Shown here piece by piece: positions 48,728 through 58,838 of a stretch of 64,000 bases of DNA (position 1 is its first letter; each line of letters starts with the position of its first letter). The stretch is taken from NCBI GenBank assembly GCA_032164295.1, contig JAJHTX010000001.1, positions 2,604,001 to 2,668,000 on the forward strand, in the 5' to 3' direction. The position numbers and the translations under genes were made by a program. The stretch comes from Inonotus obliquus. Taxonomy: Eukaryota > Basidiomycota > Agaricomycetes > Hymenochaetales > Hymenochaetaceae. The notes under the pieces were generated by a model. The model did not search any database and had not been told where the DNA came from. It worked only from the letters and a program-made list of their open reading frames with translations.

Positions 48728-49415
48728 TCAAGAGAAATACCACAGTAATAAATAAGCACCAACAAGTCCAAGCAGAACTTTTGCTTGCGGGGACAGGTTG
48801 ATAATTCCACCCGTGCCGATTGGTGGAGCAGCTGGTGCCCCACCGAGAGTCTGGCCCTTTCCAGAGAATGGCGTCGTCCCACCGGCTAAACCAGCAGCAT
48901 GTTGCTCAACGACAGCCTTGAATTTATCCTTTTGCATCGCACCCCGTACAAATTGCGGTTCACTACCGGGACGCACAAACGCAAAAGTCGGCCTGTATCA
49001 ACACACGATAGGAAGCATACATTAGTCGAATAAACAACATAACTAATATCGTCCACTTACATTGCAGATATCTTGTATTCTTTCGCCACGTCCTGTGCTT
49101 TGTCCACGTCGCATTTAACGAAATTAACGTTCGGCGTTGATTTCGCAACTTCAGCGAATGTAGGAGCCATCATCTTGCATGGTCCACACCTGCGCTCGCG
49201 ACAAAAATCAACTCTGTGAGCCGTTACGACGGTAAGAATACTGGTGGACTGACCAAGTGGCGTAGAAGTCAATGACCTGGGGGAGCGATCAAGCAAATTA
49301 GCCACATTCAGACCATCGATATTCAAGCGATGCGTACAGTTAGTTTGTTTGGACTCTTTTCTATGATTCTTTGAAGTTCGGAGAGGCTAGATATTTCGTT
49401 TAAGTTATTGGCCAT
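48728..49415 (-). CDS. thioredoxin-fold protein with C-terminal membrane anchor
   Basis: Disulfide reductase of thioredoxin fold. The ATG at 49415 gives MANNLNEISSLSELQRIIEK and SPNKLT. An intron leads to VIDFYATW, whose Trp codon is split by another intron from CGPCKMMAPTFAEVAKSTPN, so the active site WCGPC is assembled by splicing. VNFVKCDVDKAQDVAKEYKI and SAM-PTFAFVRPGSEPQFVR (cis-Pro loop MPTF) complete the fold, followed by AMQKDKFKAVVEQHA. A Gly/Pro linker and the hydrophobic end KVLLGLVGAYLLLWYFS form a tail anchor, unlike cytosolic thioredoxins of about 105 residues. The likely site is the cytosolic face of the ER or outer mitochondrial membrane (inference). Its upstream region is bounded 106 bp from the ATG by a transposon target duplication. 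Confidence 0.87.
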
Positions 49416-49529
49416 GATGAGTTGTTCGTCAGTGGATTGGGAAACCAGAAGTGCAGCACACAACCGAAGTTTGGCACCGTGATCTACACGTATTCCGGCA
49501 CGTGATGCGAATTGTACTACAGAAGTAAT

Positions 49530-50553
49530 GGGGAGTGGCAATCTCCAAGTGCCGCGCGAGCCCCCTTTTTTTCAAGCGGAGTTGTAACATCTACCATATA
49601 TGGTAAGAAACAGCGATCCATATTTACCGCCTTTCGATACAATGTACCAATCCTTCATGAGACCAGATAATTAGAATTTTATGAGAAATATACCAGAGAA
49701 TTAAATAAAGACATTCACTTGATATGATACTAGACAAATTAAGACCAAAATGAGCATACATAGCATGTTTTATTGTAGATTATTACCAGTCAACAGTACT
49801 CATGGTCTTGAACAAGGTCTTTGGTGATGTTGCTGGTTATTCATTTGTATACACAGTGACTTTCTAATATGAATATATCAGAAGCATACTATCTGCTGTA
49901 TTTTAAAGCTTGCTAAACTGATTCCTTGATGTAGATGGTGTCACTGTATGCATCTCTGAGAAAGACTAAGATAAGCACTATGCAGTATCATTGATGGCAT
50001 TTTTGGAGCTTGTACAGGTACCATGGTATATTTACTTGATTTATCAAATGAATTTTGTGCTTACAGACATTTTGCAATATTTTCTTGCATTATTGCTCTT
50101 TTGCTGGTTCGTGCACCCATACAAATGCAATGTCACGTGACAGAGTTTTCCTTTATTCGGTGAGATTCAATGCACTCTTCAAACACTCAGAACTCAGTGA
50201 ATTTCTCAACGATTTCCATGTAAATGTACAAATCGCATTGTTTCATGACTATCTTCATTTTGTTGAGAAAAAATTTTCAAGAAATTATCTAGTTCCTTAG
50301 ATATGACCTAAAACTATACAATATCTCGGTGGATTTTAGTAAAAGTCGATTTCTTTTATGAAGATATTGGTCTAAAGACATCAAAGACATGATATACACA
50401 CTTAATACTAGTGATCTTTGTGATGTGGGAGGGTTACATGGAGTCGAATGTGTCTCTCAAAAACCGGTCATCGCTTATGCTTAAGCGAGCTCCGGCACGA
50501 CGCGGCAACGACCGTGAGAACGGTCGTTTTTTTGATAGGGATTGCCACTCCCC
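49530..50553 (-). mobile_element. non-autonomous TIR element E1 (MULE-like, 1,024 bp)
   Basis: Bounded by inverted GGGGAGTGGCAATC (49530-49543) and its complement (50540-50553), flanked by the 9-bp repeats AGAAGTAAT. Read from 50553 leftward, its sequence resembles E2 read rightward from 50563: ATAAGCGATGACCGG, TTTTGAGAGA and AGTTCCTTAGATATGA (50291-50306) all have counterparts at mirror positions. The far end also matches (CGATCC...TTTACCGCC). AT-rich, and no transposase is recognised; an 81-codon frame at 50055-50300 has no family signal. Orientation is arbitrary. Superfamily assignment rests on the 9-bp duplication and is tentative. Confidence 0.8.
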
Positions 50554-50562
50554 AGAAGTAAT

Positions 50563-51607
50563 GGGGAGTGGCAATCCGCGTCAAGAAAGTGTCCTGTTCC
50601 CACGACCCATGCCGCGTCCTGCCGGCGCTCGGTTACGCTTAAGCGAAAATAAGCGATGACCGGATTTTGAGAGATGTATTCGACTTGACTGACCTCCATC
50701 CACAATGAAATAATGGCAGAAATAAATTGTACATTTTATGTAGTTGGTATCATAAATTGTATTTGTGCAAAAAATTTCAATTTTCTACAAAAATCTAGTG
50801 AGATACGGTGGTATCTCACCTCATATCTTAGGAACTAGGCAATTTCTACAAAATTTTTTTTGTACAAATTGAAGGTAGACATGGAAAAATACTTACCATG
50901 CATTGAGTTGAGTGATTCTTCGAGTTGTTGTTGAGGAGAAGAAGCAGGAAGATATGCAGAAGTACTAACAAAAAAGGAATAAAGCAAGCACGTGACCTGA
51001 TGAGAACGCTGCTCGAAACATTGCCAGATAGACCAAATTGAACAAGAAAGAGATAGAACAATTCTCAACTGTGTGTAGTCACTCATTTTACTTTCATAGG
51101 AGGTAGATACAGCTCTTATTATGTAGATAAGAGGAGGAGATGCAATATAGGCCAATAAAAGACTGATTATTCAAGAGATGTGCCACTGAGAGAAGTGCAT
51201 ACAATGACATTAGATGAGGTGAAAGATCGGTTGGGTAGACTTTAAAGCTTCAATAATAGTATACAAATAGTACGTGTGTCTAGAAGTGCTGAATATATGC
51301 ATGTTTTTAGCAATACTCGACGTATTTCTGCACTATATGCAGCTCATAGGTTTATTGGTGACGAAAACCAGCAGTAAAAAATGCCAGTATTACTGATTAT
51401 TCGTTAGTTGTGTTGGATACTCAGTTCAATCAATATGTATGGACTGTTTTGATGCTTATTTATGAGTAGAACGACAGCAGCAGACAGGGACAATATGAAA
51501 GGTACGGCGGTAAAAAAGGATCGTCGTTACGATACATATAAAGTAATTATTCAAGCTCCGAACGAAAAAATCACAGGACACTTTTTTGACGCGGATTGCC
51601 ACTCCCC
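50563..51607 (+). mobile_element. non-autonomous TIR element E2 (MULE-like, 1,045 bp)
   Basis: Terminal inverted repeats of about 35 bp with one mismatch: starts GGGGAGTGGCAATCCGCGTC and continues AAGAAAGTGTCCTGT; the other end, reversed, has AAAAAAGTGTCCTGT. Flanked by AGAAGTAAT at 50554-50562 and 51608-51616. It is a diverged, inverted copy of E1 and carries no recognisable transposase; a frame at 51155-50835 on minus is only partly shared with E1 and looks like decayed or chance coding. Confidence 0.85.
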
Positions 51608-51616
51608 AGAAGTAAT

Positions 51617-52574
51617 TCAGACCCCCCTCGATCCCAGTATACGTACTCTAGTAATATTGTCAGGTCAGAGAAGGTAATTGCTACCCAATAATACATCAAA
51701 ATTTCACGTATATGTAGGTTCATAAATCCCTATCCAATACTTCCTGTTTTACAGTCTTCCCATTCTTCAGGTCTGATTACAGTAGAAATTCTCATAGTGC
51801 ATAAGTTCGGTTCCCGAATTTTGCCCATACATTATGACCATTATGCAAGTTGACCTGCGTGGGAAATTTATGTCAAATATATTCAGTGGGTTTTTGGGTA
51901 CTTTGTTCCTTCATTTCGGACGCGCAAAACAATGTATTTGTGATATCTAAGAGACTATGAGTGGCATGGAATCATCAAGGAGCATCTGTAGTGTACATTT
52001 GTTTTGATTGATGTGAGTATAAGAAGTGGGAGCAAGGCAAGAGAACGACGTACCAATTTGATAGACCCATCAACTTTGCTTGCTTTGTGAGATTGCTTCG
52101 CTTTGTGTGTAGATGAGCGGATGATTTTGGAATTCGGTCAGAACTAGCGGTTTGGGGTTTGGGCTTCGGACCATGTTTCTTGCCCTTCGACTCAGACAGG
52201 CAAATTTTGCGGGTTTGAATTGGAGCCATAATTGTCTGAACTGCCACATAGCTCCTAATAAAATATTTTTTTGGTGTTCCCTCCTGTTTTATGTTTGACA
52301 AAACATTGACCGTACAGTTGGATTGCTCGATAAAATGACATGAGGACTTGTTTTGTGTAAAAATAGTTGCGCAGAAAAGGGAAATCACCTGGCAAACTCA
52401 CACTCATAATGCATAAGTTGCCCAAAACCCTTATGCATTATACAATTTCGCAAACTTTGCATATTTCCCCGCTCCCCGAGTCCGTTCCCGGAAAATGCCT
52501 ATGCATTATGACCTTTATGCAATATAACAATATACACTATGGGAATTTCCACTGTACTCAGGATCCACCAGAAA
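51617..52574. other. AT-rich intergenic region with diverged palindromic repeats
   Basis: Gene-poor DNA between element E2 and the ABM-domain gene. It has two related stretches (about 51795-51850 and 52405-52523) with GTTCCCG and CATTATGACC-TTATGCAA, plus the inverted pair CATAATGCATAAG / CTTATGCATTAT. A minus-strand frame (MAPIQTRKICLSESKGKKHG, about 52228 downward) is Lys-rich but unlike any family I recognise, so I do not call a gene. Confidence 0.5.
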
Positions 52575-53110
52575 TCACGCGCTTGTGAACTCCTCATAAT
52601 AGGCCAGCGTCGGCGGCTATGTATTTATAAGCAATAATTTGACAGAGATGATAGCGATTATACGTACTCCAAGAGCAATTTCAGGTACAGCAGCCACAAG
52701 TGCTTTGAATTGCTCTCCCTCAAAGTGCCTATCGTACCATATTAGCTCTTGACATTATGAGTTTGGAAGGAGTCTGACATGGAGACAGCATCCTTGTTAG
52801 CATATCTATTAGCAATTTCAACGAATCAGTCTAGTCAAGTTGGTCAAACTGGATAGTGCGGTCGTACTGTTCAAAGACCACGAATGAGTCTCCGGCCCTT
52901 GACGTACGGAAGGTGAGACATCCAGGCTCGGCATCAGAGTTGGAGAATTTGTGGATGGCAGTAAGGTAACGCTGAAGGTCGTCGCCCTTGCCAGGCTTGG
53001 CTTGCACCTATGAAAGCTCGTTGGTAAAGTGCATATAGTCTGCTTGAGAGGTTACCTACCTGCGCGACCAAGATGACTTTGTCGTTGAAGACGTCTGGAG
53101 TGCTGGACAT
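52575..53110 (-). CDS. ABM (antibiotic biosynthesis monooxygenase) domain protein
   Basis: Small ferredoxin-fold protein of about 100 residues. Five short exons assembled from frame: MSSTPDVFNDKVILVAQ, VQAKPGKGDDLQRYLTAIHK with FSNSDAEPGCLTFRTSRAGD and FVVFEQ, then YANKDAVSM, HFEGEQFKALVAAVPEIALG and a last exon ending FTSA before TGA at 52577-52575. The pattern of an N-terminal strand, AKPGKxxxL, EPGCLTF, FEQYANKDA and HFxxxxF is the ABM family, which contains quinol monooxygenases and related enzymes. Reading through the second intron gives a premature stop (RTIQFDQLD), while splicing from GAACA/GTACGA restores the expected strand. Substrate unknown. The gene is divergent from CDK11, 211 bp apart. 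Confidence 0.75.
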
Positions 53111-53321
53111 GTTTGTAATGATCTAATAACGTATGCTGTCGTTCAAACCAGCGGTCTGTGGGAGAGGATTTGTGAGAAGCAGAGACCTCGCGAAGATGAC
53201 TTCCAAGGTCGGAGCAGGTGACTGCAAGTCCTGAAGCGACAATCCTTTACCAATTCTGGAAAAGGAACGCCGATCTGGATGATCGGCTCCCGTTCAACTC
53301 GCAACTTTCTCAGGTACCTCG

Positions 53322-54867
53322 ATGTCGGACGTTGCGGGACCTTCGACGCCTGGCTCTCGTAAGAGATCAAAATGGGATACAGCCGATGAGGAATACCAGG
53401 AGCCGACACGGGAACAAAGTCTAATCAAGAAACGCCCTAAAGTCAAGAACATTAGGATCCACGAACCTGAGCGACCTCGTCTACCGCCAGAAAAGTCTTC
53501 AAGTCTGACAACAACAAACCAGATTTCCTATTCTCACAGCAAGCTTGTTCCGCCACGAACACATCATCCACCGTTGCTTTCATCGCGTTCCGTCTACTCA
53601 TACGAACGACTAAACCAGATCGAAGAGGGATCGTATGGCGTCGTGTTCCGTGCAAGGGACAAGCAAACGGGCGAAATCGTCGCATTGAAAAAACTCAAAC
53701 TTGACGAGGAGAAATATGGTTTTCCGATTACCGCCTTACGAGAAATCAACGCGCTCATCGCGTGCAGACACGATAATGTCGTCGGAATACGCGAAATAGT
53801 GGTGGGAGAAACTTTAACTCAGTGCGTGCGTCGCTGCTTCGTTTCGTACCGAAACAGAAAAGCATCACACAGGGATTGCATATTGGCAATACATACCGGC
53901 CTAGGGTGTTCATTGTCATGGACTTCGTCGAACATGACCTCAAGTCCTTGCTTACCCTCATGCCTCAACCCTTCCTGCAATCCGAAATAAAGACACTCAT
54001 GCGACAACTGCTATCCGCCGTGGCCCACTGCCACAAAAATTGGATCTTGCATCGTGACTTGAAGACGAGCAATCTACTCATGAACAATCGTGGAACCATC
54101 AAAGTTGCCGATTTTGGTCTTGCGCGGAGATTTGGTGATCCCGTAGGGCTGGGAGGCATGACGCAACTGGTAGTGACCCTGTGGTATAGGTTCGTCACTT
54201 CAATCCCTTCTTCAATCACTTAGCTTACCCAGTTGGTCTCCTTTCCTGTCTCAGAGCTCCTGAAATCCTCCTTGGTGCAACGACTTATTCAACTGCCGTC
54301 GACTTGTGGTCTGTCGGGTGTATTTTCGGCGAGCTACTCCTCAAGGAACCCATTTTACCTGGAAAGAACGAAATAGAGCAGCTTTCCTTAATTTTCAAGC
54401 TTCTCGGCCCACCGACTTCGGCGTCATGGCCAGATTTTACAAACCTCCCTTTGGCGAAGTCTATAAGTTTGCCCGTGTCACATGCGCCTCAGTTTCGTCA
54501 GAAGTTTCCATATTTGACGGTGGCGGGCATCGATCTTTTGTCACAACTGCTGACTTATGATCCCGACAAACGTATAAGTGCTGAAGAGGCTTTACAACAT
54601 CCCTACTTTAGGTGAGTTAATCGTGCGACAGAGTTTTCTTTCGTCAGCAACTAACGACCTGATGGGACAGTGAATCCCCTCCGCCGAAGCACCCAGACTT
54701 ATTCAGCTCTTTCCCTTCCGTCGCAGCTGGCGAAAAGTAAGTTTGAAGTTCTTCTTCAGAGCATTCGCTGATAAGTTTCCATCAGACCAAGAAAGAAACC
54801 TGATAGTCCTGCTGCGCCTCACGGAGCAGCCAAGTATCAATTACTTACAGAGTTAGATTTACCTTGA
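53322..54867 (+). CDS. CDK11: cyclin-dependent kinase 11 (CDC2L) type
   Basis: Ser/Thr kinase linked in other eukaryotes to transcription and splicing. The N-terminus is basic and nuclear in character ([20 protein letters not shown]). The kinase domain starts [20 protein letters not shown] and continues [27 protein letters not shown], matching the PITSLRE helix of CDK11, then [15 protein letters not shown]. After an intron are [109 protein letters not shown] and HPYF. Two small last exons give [17 protein letters not shown] and [13 protein letters not shown], ending [18 protein letters not shown] and the EHDLKSL block favour CDK11 over CDK10. The stop is 82 bp from the RAP1 stop. Confidence 0.88.
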
Positions 54868-54949
54868 TCTTGCTGTTGTTTGTTTGCTGTCGAGCACTCC
54901 GGTGTCAATATAATTACAATATATTTACCTATGTTACGACTAAGCATTA

Positions 54950-56622
54950 TTAAGGCAAAGTGTCAATGAGCGCACGAATCCTTTCGAATCGCTCTCTGGT
55001 TGCTGAAAGATAGCCATTTCTTTCAAAATATGATCGAACTTCGTCCACAAGGAAATGATGATCTTGTGCAATAGCTAAGATCTCCTGTTCTATGGGGTCC
55101 AGCGATGATTGTTGCCCGAAATCTGCAGCAAATTCCGTAGCAGTTGAGCACGATGGCGGACCGCTAGAACCCTCAGCGGGCGCAAGGACGAATGTACGGA
55201 AGGTTGCATCCCCCAATTTTTGTCTCTTTGATGCTTGTAGGTTGGATTCTACAGTATCGTTGATTTTCGCCCAACCCGGGACTGGTCCATTGCCTTCACG
55301 AATAGCCCATTCCGAATCTTGAGTGTCTTGCCCAATAACCATGTCATCCCCGTTGACAGGCACAACTTCTGTCGCTGCTTCTTCTTCCTCGGTTGCCTTT
55401 CTCTTCTGTGAATTTCGGGGTTGTTTGCCCTCTGTCAGTTTGAAGAAACCGAACTGGGCATTGTCTTGAGTAAGGGAACCGTCTGCCTGTCGAACGTTGA
55501 CGATTGCAGTAATGTGCTGATCGAGACGGTCGGAGTGCTTTTTGTATCGCTCGCGCCAGGACTGCCACGTATGTCTCTCGACCCATTCAAAGCCGGGCTG
55601 GTTAGCCTACCAGTAATAATATAAATCAATCATAAGTTGAGTCGTGACTCAAAATAACACGTGCCTTTTCCACCAAATCTTGGTAAATCTTGTTGCCTGT
55701 TCGACCGCCACGTTCTTTGAAAGGAATCGCGGAGGCTATCCAGTTGCACAGATGCATCTCATCTTCTTCAGTGAAAGGCATTCGTCTGAAATGATGGGGT
55801 TGAGATGCTATGCAGTAAATAAAAGCTCCTGAACTTACTCGTCACCAGCACGCCTTCCACCTGGATTTCGGGCAGTATTAGGAGTGCTGAAGTACCGTTG
55901 CTGTTCGATGCAAGTGTCGACCCATTTAATGTGCTCAATGAATTTATCTGTGCTGCCTTGGTAATCTTTTCGCATCTTCTTGAACGCCTCCGTAGCTTTG
56001 CTCGCAAGAATGACAGTCGCATCGTCGAACGACGCATTCGGGTCTCCACCATGAAGCTATATGATCGAGCAACGGAATCAAGTTAGATGAGGTCCGTAAA
56101 AGTAACAAACGACGATGGGTACGGACGGATATGGTGTCAACTAACTCGTTCCTCGTTATGACATTCGCAATAGTTCTGTGGATGTGGATTTTGATTGGGT
56201 ATCCATGTCGGACAAAGACCTGGGGGATCATCCGTCCTCGTTCTAAGCAGGCCGGCACCCATGTCCAAGGTACGAAAAAGCGATCCGGACGTTCTTTGTC
56301 GCGCCACTCTGCCTCTAAGCGGTCGGCCTCCGCCGTGCCAGGGCTAATAACGACATATCCGCGAATAGGAACTTTCTCTACAACAAGCCCGCCATTGTCC
56401 TGGATAGAAAGTGAAATCAGTGCTGTCTACGTCTACAACGCTAGGATGTTACCCACTTGAATGGTGTTGAAAAGAAACGCCAGCTGCTCTTCAGGGATGT
56501 TCTTCTGCAGGAAGAACTTGACAGGAATCCTGTCGACTTGAAAGATCTGGCCGAACGGTTAACGGCGGGTCAGGACCGGCGGGGATGCAGCAGGACTAGT
56601 ATTGTAAGGTCAACATTACCAT
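54950..56622 (-). CDS. RAP1: RAP1-like telomere protein (BRCT, Myb, RCT)
   Basis: Shelterin-type telomeric protein. The first coding exon appears to be ATG alone (56622-56620), spliced over GTAATG...GGCCAG to IFQVDRIPVKFFLQKNIPEE. The BRCT region is GGLVVEKVPIRGYVVISPGT, RPDRFFVPWTWVPACLERGR and MIPQVFVRHGYPI. Downstream are DDATVILASKATEAFKKMRK and DKFIEHIKWVDTCIEQQRYF. The RAP1-specific Myb domain follows across introns: RMPFTEEDEMHLCNWIASAI, PFKERGGRTGNKIYQDLVEK and PGFEWVERHTWQSWRERYKK. A disordered, charged part leads to a C-terminal helical module, EILAIAQDHHFLVDEVRSYF and LSATRERFERIRALIDTLP, consistent with an RCT protein-binding domain. The FTEEDE...GGRTGNKIYQ signature is strong. 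The start choice is less certain. Confidence 0.83.
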
Positions 56623-56808
56623 TTCGATGCTCTGTCGTGGGGTTGGATGGGTTTGGTTCGGGTTCACGTTGGCAGTACACTGACCTTGTTTGGCTTTCTT
56701 TGGATGTTCAACTCCGCTTTCGGCCCAAACCTTGTTAGGTGTGAGAACAATTACTACAAATATGGCAATCTCCCATATGATTTTTTCAGTCTATTATTAC
56801 GTCATCTA

Positions 56809-58676
56809 CTAATCAAGAACCTTTCCTGGGTTCATAATACCCCGCTCATCAAAGATATTCTTTATTCTTCTCATCCACTCCCTGCTCACGTCGTCCTTTG
56901 AGTAATGTAATGCATGAGTCTTCATTACTCCAATGCCATGCTCAGCGGAGATAGAACCCTGGTGGCTTGCTGCAGGGCGGTCAGTAATAACCCAAAGGCC
57001 ACAAACTCAACGTAAGAACGCACCCACAACCTCGTATACGAATGGTTCCAAAGCATCTTGTATCTCGGGTAGGTATTGATCCGCAATAATATTCAAGTGC
57101 AAGTTGCCTGGAAATACTTTGTCAGTCTCGAAGAAGGATATCTACGTAAGCATTCATACCGTCACCGACATGCCCAAAACCAATAACATGTCTGACCGCA
57201 CCCTCGCGAATCAAACCCTTCTGGGACAGATGCTCACGTGTCTTGTCTACGACGTCCTTGAAGGCGATAAGGGGTATGGAGATATCGTATTTGTAAACTT
57301 TGCCTTCTTTAGATGCAGCTTCCGTAATTCCTTCTCGTAATGCCCATATCGACGCGAACTGGCTAGGCGATTGCGACAAGACACCCGTGCTGATTAATGG
57401 CTCTTCACCCTCCATTAACAACTCAAGTAGCTCATTAAGTTTCTGCGTGAAGAATAAGAGTTGGATTGTTGTTTCAACTTATAATAAGTAATGTCCCACC
57501 TCTTCGTCATGTTCGCGTTTTCCGCCACTTGTCTCCAGAAGTACGAAGCATTCAGCACCCTCAACCTCTTGATCGTCTAGAGCCTTCCCTTGTCCGTGCT
57601 TTACCGCTAGATCATATGAGTTGCGGTCTATGAATTCGAAAGCAGACAGTATCTCAGACAACTGCTGCTTAGCCTTCATGTACACTGATGGAACATTATT
57701 GAAGGACGGCAAGGCCAAGAAGACGGTGTTGGATGATCGTGGTGCTGCTGCTGTAAGTATAGAGACGCCGGTGATAATTCCAAGAGTCCCTTCAGATCCG
57801 ATAAAGAGTTGCTTCAAGTCATAACCTAATCAAACAAACAAAGGGAGGTCAGAATTTGGGAGTGGAATAGTTGAGGCAATCACCGACCGGTATTGTCCTT
57901 TCGCAGTTCTGTTAGCTGATTGAGAATCGTACCATCCGGCAGAACGACTTCAAGTCCGAGCACATTGCCGTGAAGGGAACCATAACGCAAGAGACGTAGA
58001 CCACCGGCATTAGTCGCAACGTTTCCACCAATCATGCAGCTGAGGACGGATTAGGCCAGACAGATAGTAACACAACGCTAGACATACCTGCCTTTAGCAC
58101 CTAAATCAAGCGGCATGATGTAATCGTGAGGAGCAATGTATTCCGAAAGAGCCTCCAGCACGCAGCCAGCATCGGCGACGAGAATTCCTGACGATTGTTT
58201 CTTCAATTAAATAATCTGCGGGGTACACAATAAAACTCAAGCTTACCAGTCACTGGATCAAAGGACCGTACTCTGGACATGCTCCCCAGGTTAATAATGA
58301 GCTCATCCGCAATTGGAACACTGCCTCCTACAAGCCCGGTATTTCCTCCCTGAGGAACAACTGGAATGCGCTTCTCCCAACACCATTTCATAATTGCGCT
58401 GACCTCCTCGGTCGTCTTCGGTCTAAGCACAGTAGTAGCTCTACCTTCATACTTTCCCATCCAGTCCTCATTATAGGTAGCAAGGTCTTCCGAGGGAAGG
58501 GACCTCGGTGGCAGCGTAGAAAGGACAACGGACTCGGGGAGAATTCGAGAGAAATGAGCTAGGTCCACTTCGGTTACGGCGTTGAGTCCAGAAAAAACTC
58601 TTGCATATGAGCTGGCCCAGCGTCTGTACAGGCACGAACTCCTGAGTTGGTTAGCTGCTATGCGTGGAAGAGCCAT
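56809..58676 (-). CDS. DLD2: mitochondrial FAD-linked D-lactate / D-2-hydroxyglutarate dehydrogenase
   Basis: Oxidises D-2-hydroxy acids with FAD. The start at 58676 has a basic, Ser/Arg-rich presequence ([20 protein letters not shown]) fitting mitochondrial import. The FAD-binding PCMH domain is [113 protein letters not shown] and [20 protein letters not shown]. The C-terminal domain has [54 protein letters not shown] and [16 protein letters not shown] before TAG at 56811-56809. The motif set with GHVGDGNLHLN and EHGIG is complete. Separating D-lactate from D-2-hydroxyglutarate specificity by eye is not possible. About nine exons. Divergent from POM152, 162 bp apart. Confidence 0.9.
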
Positions 58677-58838
58677 GGGTGACGCTGTAAAGTAGCAATG
58701 TCTCTACACTCGGCATGAGAGTACGCGACCAAAAAATTGAGACGCGGGACCACGTGATATCACACGTGACATTTTTAGTGTGGACGCGCCTTGTCCGATC
58801 TTGCGTTCAAGAAATCCACCAAACCCCCGCGCGATACT

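Larger units (their letters stand above)
49521..51616. repeat. 9-bp target duplications AGAAGTAAT in three copies
   Basis: Perfect copies of AGAAGTAAT at 49521-49529, 50554-50562 and 51608-51616. Each is placed exactly at a boundary of the two terminal-inverted-repeat elements. The middle copy is shared. They read as target-site duplications, and a 9-bp length is typical for Mutator-like elements. Confidence 0.85.

Noticed and set aside
50055..50300. Open frame in element E1 as a transposase fragment.
   Set aside because: No DDE motif or zinc finger, and the frame is not kept in the homologous part of E2.
50540..50576. Perfect 14-bp hairpin with 9-nt loop, as a possible terminator, small RNA or regulatory hairpin.
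   Set aside because: Each arm is the outer end of a transposon and the loop is the shared target duplication AGAAGTAAT, so the hairpin is a by-product of two inverted elements meeting.
52060..52228. Lys-rich minus-strand frame (MAPIQTRKICLSES) as a gene.
   Set aside because: Short, in a repeat-rich region, no recognisable domain and no supported partner exons.
53700..53760. Assignment of the kinase to CDK9 because of [10 protein letters not shown].
   Set aside because: The catalytic [10 protein letters not shown] and EHDLKSLL blocks are those of CDK11/CDK10, not CDK9.
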